DNA of 25,967 nt, taken from Actinomycetes bacterium (GTDB lineage Bacteria > Actinomycetota > Thermoleophilia > Solirubrobacterales > Solirubrobacteraceae). Where the stretch lies: positions 1 through 25,967 of the forward strand of contig JAEYAL010000272.1 of assembly GCA_023404805.1 (NCBI GenBank). Reading direction: 5' to 3'. Position 1 is the stretch's first letter. Each line of letters starts with the position of its first letter. This document shows, one piece after another, positions 22,207 to 25,967 of this stretch. Made by a program: the position numbers and the translations under genes. The notes beneath the pieces are model-generated. The model was not told where the DNA came from. It saw only the letters and a program-made list of their open reading frames with translations, and ran no database searches.

Positions 22207-22262
22207 GAAACTGAGCGTTCTTTTTCTTCCCCTATAGGGGCAACTAAAGAACGCTCAATTTC
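22207..22262. repeat. Nested palindrome: 17-bp inverted arms around a 12-bp palindrome
   Basis: The arms GAAACTGAGCGTTCTTT (22207-22223) and AAAGAACGCTCAATTTC (22246-22262) pair at 16 of 17 positions. In the centre lies a perfect palindrome CCCCTATAGGGG (22229-22240). The element is far more AT-rich than anything around it. It sits between two convergent genes, so it could act as a terminator in both directions, but its structure is larger and more elaborate than the plain GC hairpins at the other convergent junctions. Confidence 0.9.
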
Positions 22263-22307
22263 CCAGCGGGCCGGCGGGCGCCCCGGGCTACGCAGGCGCG
22301 ACGCTCG

Positions 22308-22883
22308 TCAGCCAGCCAGGTCGCGCGCGACCAGGTCGAGCTGGTCGTCGCCGAAGTAGGCGACGCCATCGACCAGCGTCGTCGGGACGCCGCGCACCCC
22401 GGCGTCCCACGCAGCGGCGGTCGCATCGACCAGCGCCTGCTTGACCTTCGGATTCGAGAGCTCCTCGATCACCCGCACAGCGTCGAGGCGGACGGCGGTC
22501 GCGATGCGGTCGATCTCGACGAGCTGCGAGAGGTCGCGGCCCTCCTGGAACGCCGCGCGGTAGGCCGCCTGCGCGAACGCCTTGCCGCGGCCCATGCGGC
22601 CGGCGACGATCGCCGCGCGCATCGCGAAGAGCCCGTTCCCCGGCCACGGATCGGGCCAGACGACCGGTGGCAGGCCGTACTCGGCGGCGCGCCGCTCGAC
22701 CTCGGCGATGCCGTCGGGGCGAGCGGGCGTCTGCGACCACGAGCCGCGGTCGCGCATGCCGAAGATCGCCCCGAGCAGCACCGGCCGGAACTCGACCTCG
22801 CGCCCAAGCAGCCCTTCGATCCGCTCGGCGGCGAGGTAGCCGTATGGCGAGCCGAGGTCGTAATACAGCGCGACGTCGGTCAT
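22308..22883 (-). CDS. DsbA-family thioredoxin-fold protein, HCCA isomerase-like
   Basis: A 191-residue cytosolic thioredoxin-fold protein of the DsbA/2-hydroxychromene-2-carboxylate isomerase (kappa-GST-like) group. The N-terminus YYDLGSPYGYLAAERI holds S12 where DsbA has its CxxC, the usual state for the isomerase branch, which uses glutathione or another thiol. A helical insert (~60-150) is followed by GVRGVPTTLVDGVAYFGDDQLDLV, with the cis-proline loop. It is probably an isomerase or a GSH/mycothiol-type transferase; the substrate is unknown. It lies 73 bp downstream of the TetR gene on the same strand and may be co-transcribed. No clear ribosome binding site. Confidence 0.88.
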   Translation of the reverse strand: MTDVALYYDLGSPYGYLAAERIEGLLGREVEFRPVLLGAIFGMRDRGSWSQTPARPDGIAEVERRAAEYGLPPVVWPDPWPGNGLFAMRAAIVAGRMGRGKAFAQAAYRAAFQEGRDLSQLVEIDRIATAVRLDAVRVIEELSNPKVKQALVDATAAAWDAGVRGVPTTLVDGVAYFGDDQLDLVARDLAG

Positions 22884-22956
22884 CGGTCAGCTGCCAAGCG
22901 CGCGGGGACCGGCGATGCCACCCGCGCGAACTGCCCGGGAATGGGTCCGCGGCCGA

Positions 22957-23793
22957 TCACGCCTTGCGCGAACGCGAGCGCGACGGCGCCTTCGGTTTCG
23001 CCGCCTTCGGCTTGCCGCCCTTGGCCACACCGTCAGGCTCGACCTCAGCTTCAGCCTCCGGCACCACGCCATTGGACTGCGCAGCGTCGGAGCCCGCGGG
23101 CGGCAGGTCCTCACCAGCAGGCGTACCCGCCATGCCTGGCGACACCGCGGCCCCAGCCGCCCCGGCGAGATCGTCCGACCGCAGCGCGCCGACCAGCACG
23201 CGCGCCTGGCCGACCAGCAGCTCCGGCGGGAAGTTCTCAGGCTGCTGGATCACCAGGCGGCCCGCCTCCTCGGCGAGCACCAGGATGATGCGCGCGAGCA
23301 ACCGGTGGTCGAGCCCCGCCGGACCACCGCGCTTCGTGACGCCCCAGGCGATCAGCGGCGTGATCTGCGCGACGACGGCCTCGCGGCGCTCGACGACCTT
23401 GTCGTGCAGCGACCGCGGCATGCCCTGCGGCGGCGTCAGCACGATCTGCCAGGTGCGCGGGCGCTCGGCCACCGCGGCGAGGAACGCGGCGATGGCGTTG
23501 ACGATCACGTCGTCGGGCTCGACCTCGCCGACTGTGACCGGAATCGCTTTGGCGAGCTGCTGCAGGACCTTGGCTTCTTCGCGCTCCACGAGCGCGTGCA
23601 GCAGCCCTGGGAGATCGCCGAACTGGGTGTAGACGACGGGCCGCGTGATGCCCGCGCCCTTGGCGATCGCATCGATCGAAAGCGCCTCTGCGCCCTGGTC
23701 GCACAGAATTTCGAGGGCGACGTCCAGAAGCTGCTCACGCCGCTCTGCCGCCGACATGCGGGGGCGGCTGCGGCTCCGGGACGATCGAGACAT
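22957..23793 (-). CDS. TetR-family regulator with Arg/Ser-rich termini
   Basis: A 278-residue transcription regulator. The N-terminal DNA-binding domain (~14-62) has the TetR helix-turn-helix ALSIDAIAKGAGITRPVVYTQFGD. The ligand/dimer domain is ~65-210. It then has an unusual tail of ~65 residues, Pro/Ala/Glu-rich and then Lys/Arg-rich (GGKPKAAKPKAPSRSRSRKA). The start also carries an RS-rich stretch (SRSSRSRSRPR). TetR proteins are usually about 200 residues, so both ends are additions. It is divergent from the large membrane protein gene and probably represses it through the inverted repeat at 23851-23880. ATG 23793 is preferred; ATG 23823 is an alternative. The DsbA-like gene follows. Confidence 0.92.
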   Translation of the reverse strand: MSRSSRSRSRPRMSAAERREQLLDVALEILCDQGAEALSIDAIAKGAGITRPVVYTQFGDLPGLLHALVEREEAKVLQQLAKAIPVTVGEVEPDDVIVNAIAAFLAAVAERPRTWQIVLTPPQGMPRSLHDKVVERREAVVAQITPLIAWGVTKRGGPAGLDHRLLARIILVLAEEAGRLVIQQPENFPPELLVGQARVLVGALRSDDLAGAAGAAVSPGMAGTPAGEDLPPAGSDAAQSNGVVPEAEAEVEPDGVAKGGKPKAAKPKAPSRSRSRKA

Positions 23794-23838
23794 CAGAAGA
23801 AGTTTCCCATGCAGGGTGGTCATGGCGTCCAGGCGATC

Positions 23839-23880
23839 TTGCCCGGACCCTTACAGGTGTGTATGTTACGCCACTGTAAC
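23839..23880 (+). promoter_or_regulatory. Promoter and TetR-like operator of the membrane protein gene
   Basis: TTGCCC (23839-23844), a 17-nt spacer and TATGTT (23862-23867) form a reasonable promoter towards the membrane protein gene. An inverted repeat, TTACAG (23851-23856) with CTGTAA (23874-23879), brackets the -10 box. A second pair, GTTAC/GTAAC (23865-23869, 23876-23880), overlaps it. A repressor bound here would block the promoter, and the neighbouring TetR gene is the obvious candidate. Confidence 0.5.
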
Positions 23881-23950
23881 CAGCGAGTCAGTCCCGGCTC
23901 GCCGTCACTGGCCGAATGCACCAGGCCTCGACGAAAGGGAGCTCACCCCG

Positions 23951-25876
23951 ATGTCACTCCTCCCCCTCGCTTCAGTCGCCACCGAGAGTTCGACGCCGGC
24001 CGCAGGCGGCGCGCCCGTCGAGCAGCTGATCATCGCCACGATCTTCGCGGGCACGATGACGATCGGCGTCCTGCTGATCGGTTGGCTGCACCGCACCGGC
24101 CGCACCCAGCTGCTCACGAAGCTCGGCGACGGCGTCGGCAACCTCGAGGGCCAGCCTGGCTGGTCGTCGATCCCGGCCGCGATCGGCTGGGGCTCGCTCG
24201 CCCTGGCGTTCTTCGGCGTGTACTGGGATATCTCCCTGCACCTCGACAACGGCCGCGACGAGGGCCCGCTCGCCAACCTCGCCCACTATCCGATTCTTTT
24301 CGGCCTCCAGGGCCTGTTCCTCGCCGGCGTCCTCGCGCTCGTGATGCCCAAGAAGAACGCCTACGTCGGCCCGACGGCGGTGAGGATCGCGCCGGGCTGG
24401 CGCGTCCCCGTCGCCTCGCTCACGCTGATGGCCTGCGCCGTCCTGGGCTACACGGGCTTCCCGCTCGACGATGTCTGGCACCGCCTCTTCGGTCAGGACG
24501 TGACCCTCTGGGGCCCGACCCACCTGATGATGATCAGCGGCGCCGTCCTGTCGATCATCGCCCTGGCGATCCTCCAGGCTGAGGGCGAGCGCGCATTCGG
24601 CCCGCCCAAGACGTTCTTCCACCGCTGGCGCCGCCGCAGCCCGCGCATCATGGTGCCGGGCGCGATGCTGATCGCGCTCTCGCTGTACCTGGGCGAGTGG
24701 GACTGGGGCGTCAACCAGTACCTGATGGTCTGGCAGCCGCTGCTGCTCGCCGGCGGTGCGGGCTTCGCCCTGACGTTCGCCCGGCGCTGGGGCGGCCCGG
24801 GCATGGCCCTCCTGGCCGCGGGCTTCTACGCCATCGCCCGCATCTTCATGAACCTGCTGGTCGGCGTCGGCCTCGACCAGTCGATGCCGACGCTCCCGCT
24901 GTTCTTCGTCGAAGCAGTCATCGTCGAGCTCGTCTTCGTCTCGGCCGCGATGCGCCACCGCACGCTGGCACCCGCGCTCCTGATCGGCCTCGGCATCGGC
25001 ACGATCGGCTTTGCCGCGCAGTACGCGTGGTCGCAGGAGTTCATGCCCACCCCGTGGACGACCGAGCTGCTCGGCCAGGGCATCCCGTTCGCGATCATCG
25101 GCGGCGCCGCTGGCGCGCTGCTCGGCCTGTTGTTCGCCGTGTCGCTCAACGGCAAGCTCGCGGTCGTCACGCACCGCCGCGCCTACAGCCTCACCGCCGC
25201 GTTCGCGCTCCTCGCGCTGGCCGGCCTGGCCGCCAACCAGGACTACTCAAGCGGCCCGATCGTCACGACGACCGTCGTGAAGGACCGCGAGACGCGCGGC
25301 GCCGTCGGCGCTGGTCCGCAGGACGGCCCGATCCACGACGCGACCATCACGATGGCCTTCAAGAACCCCGCCGATGCCAAGGGCAACCAGTACGTCTCGG
25401 CCATCGCCTGGCAGGGCGGCGGCCTCGTCGCCAACTCCATGAAGGAGATCGCGCCGGGCGTCTACCGCACGACCGAGCCGATCCCGGTCGGCGGCCCGTG
25501 GAAGACCGCCGTGCGCACGCAGCTCGGACGCCGGCTGCTCGCCGCCCCGGTCTACCTCCCGGCCGACCCGGGCATCCCAGTCGGCGCGATGATCAACCCC
25601 GGCACCGAGACCCTGCAGCTCAAGAACGAGCTCGTGTACCTGCAGCGTGAGCGCAAGCCCGACGTGCCTGCGACGCTGTGGACGCCCGCCATCGTCGGCG
25701 TCCTCGGCCTCACGGTGCTCTTCATGTTCGCCCTCGGGTTCTCGGCCGCGCGCGTCGGCCTGCGCACAAAGCGAGAGACGACCGACGACGCGACGGCCGC
25801 CGACAACCGCACGGCGCCGGCCGGCACCGCACCGACCGCCACCACACGCGTCGCGTACTCGCCGAGCGACCGCTAG
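23951..25876 (+). CDS. Multi-spanning membrane protein with C-terminal extracytoplasmic domain, unknown function
   Basis: A 641-residue protein with about 12 membrane helices from ~24 to ~425, a soluble beta-rich domain (~430-570) and a last helix (~576-600) before an Ala/Thr-rich tail. The most striking motif lies just after helix 2: YWDISLHLDNGRDEGPL, then HYPILFGLQG. It has His, Asp and Arg near the membrane that could bind a metal or cofactor. Further possibly functional residues are GPTHLMMISGA and GEWDWGVNQYL. The soluble part (TITMAFKNPADAKGNQY... GVYRTTEPIPVGGPWKTAVRTQLG) resembles a FixH/YtkA-like beta sandwich, which might suggest copper or redox chemistry; this is weak. The start is strong: AAAGGGAG lies 9 nt before the ATG. 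I do not recognise the family by name. Confidence 0.85.
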   Translation: MSLLPLASVATESSTPAAGGAPVEQLIIATIFAGTMTIGVLLIGWLHRTGRTQLLTKLGDGVGNLEGQPGWSSIPAAIGWGSLALAFFGVYWDISLHLDNGRDEGPLANLAHYPILFGLQGLFLAGVLALVMPKKNAYVGPTAVRIAPGWRVPVASLTLMACAVLGYTGFPLDDVWHRLFGQDVTLWGPTHLMMISGAVLSIIALAILQAEGERAFGPPKTFFHRWRRRSPRIMVPGAMLIALSLYLGEWDWGVNQYLMVWQPLLLAGGAGFALTFARRWGGPGMALLAAGFYAIARIFMNLLVGVGLDQSMPTLPLFFVEAVIVELVFVSAAMRHRTLAPALLIGLGIGTIGFAAQYAWSQEFMPTPWTTELLGQGIPFAIIGGAAGALLGLLFAVSLNGKLAVVTHRRAYSLTAAFALLALAGLAANQDYSSGPIVTTTVVKDRETRGAVGAGPQDGPIHDATITMAFKNPADAKGNQYVSAIAWQGGGLVANSMKEIAPGVYRTTEPIPVGGPWKTAVRTQLGRRLLAAPVYLPADPGIPVGAMINPGTETLQLKNELVYLQRERKPDVPATLWTPAIVGVLGLTVLFMFALGFSAARVGLRTKRETTDDATAADNRTAPAGTAPTATTRVAYSPSDR

Positions 25877-25887
25877 CCAACCCCGCA

Positions 25888-25923
25888 GCGAACTGCCCGG
25901 AAGCCGGCCGCCGAGCAGTTCGC
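25888..25923 (+). terminator. Hairpin after the membrane protein gene
   Basis: GCGAACTGC (25888-25896) pairs perfectly with GCAGTTCGC (25915-25923) around an 18-nt loop, 11 bp after the stop codon. The remaining bases to the window end (25924-25967) show no gene. Confidence 0.6.
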
Positions 25924-25967
25924 CGCAGAACCTCTACGCCGGTGCTGCGCCGCGCGCTCCCGGGGAG

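Noticed and set aside
22926..25900. GCGAACTGCCCGG occurs at 22926-22938 and in the final terminator at 25888-25900.
   Set aside because: Thirteen bases is within chance expectation at this composition, and the first copy lacks the pairing arm seen in the second.

Overview
The window is a uniformly very GC-rich stretch of bacterial chromosome. The gene set and domain styles point to an actinobacterium, most likely Thermoleophilia/Solirubrobacterales. The uracil-DNA glycosylase reads like the mycobacterial enzyme. The secreted protein at 16407-18098 ends in an FN3-like domain plus a Cys/Lys-rich tail that I associate with Solirubrobacter-type exported proteins. Several genes look leaderless, with a TAnnnT hexamer 6-7 nt before the start codon. 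The taxonomic call is inference from memory, not a search. I see no phage, insertion sequence or CRISPR array.

Layout. 1-1500: an AbiEi/DUF559-type nuclease-like gene bracketed by about 143-bp direct repeats, each made of two 58-bp units with a GGACCGCGGTCC palindrome. 1500-4400: aldo/keto reductase, a secreted lectin-like protein and an alpha/beta hydrolase on +. 4400-6270: a VOC protein and an MFS transporter on -. 6360-8030: ung on +, then a two-pore-helix-type potassium channel and an NTF2-like protein on -. 8225-11368: a divergent pair made of an OpuAC-like binding protein with its lobes in swapped order (-) and a secreted subtilase fused to a PstS-like domain (+). 11396-14623: a beta-propeller-like protein (-), then an amino-acid permease overlapping a small membrane protein (+). 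14699-16245: a META lipoprotein and a fatty acid desaturase on -. 16407-18232: the large secreted propeller/FN3 protein and tRNA-Val(CAC). 18326-20174: a zinc-ribbon-like protein, a short aat homologue and a mini ModA-like membrane protein, with two different hairpin-repeat clusters between them. 20240-22180: lipocalin (-) and HMG-CoA reductase (+). 22308-25876: a DsbA/HCCA-isomerase-like protein and a TetR regulator on -, divergent from a 641-residue multi-spanning membrane protein whose -10 box lies inside a TetR-like operator.

How it fits together. Most genes are single housekeeping or envelope functions, and convergent genes are usually separated by strong GC-rich hairpins. The most unusual theme is substrate-binding-protein folds with no ABC transporter in view: a permuted OpuAC protein, a PstS-like domain fused to a protease, and a stripped-down membrane-anchored ModA-like protein. 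The first two share one divergent control region with an inverted repeat. The second theme is repeats: three unrelated families of hairpin-bearing intergenic repeats, plus one nested palindrome, in 26 kb.
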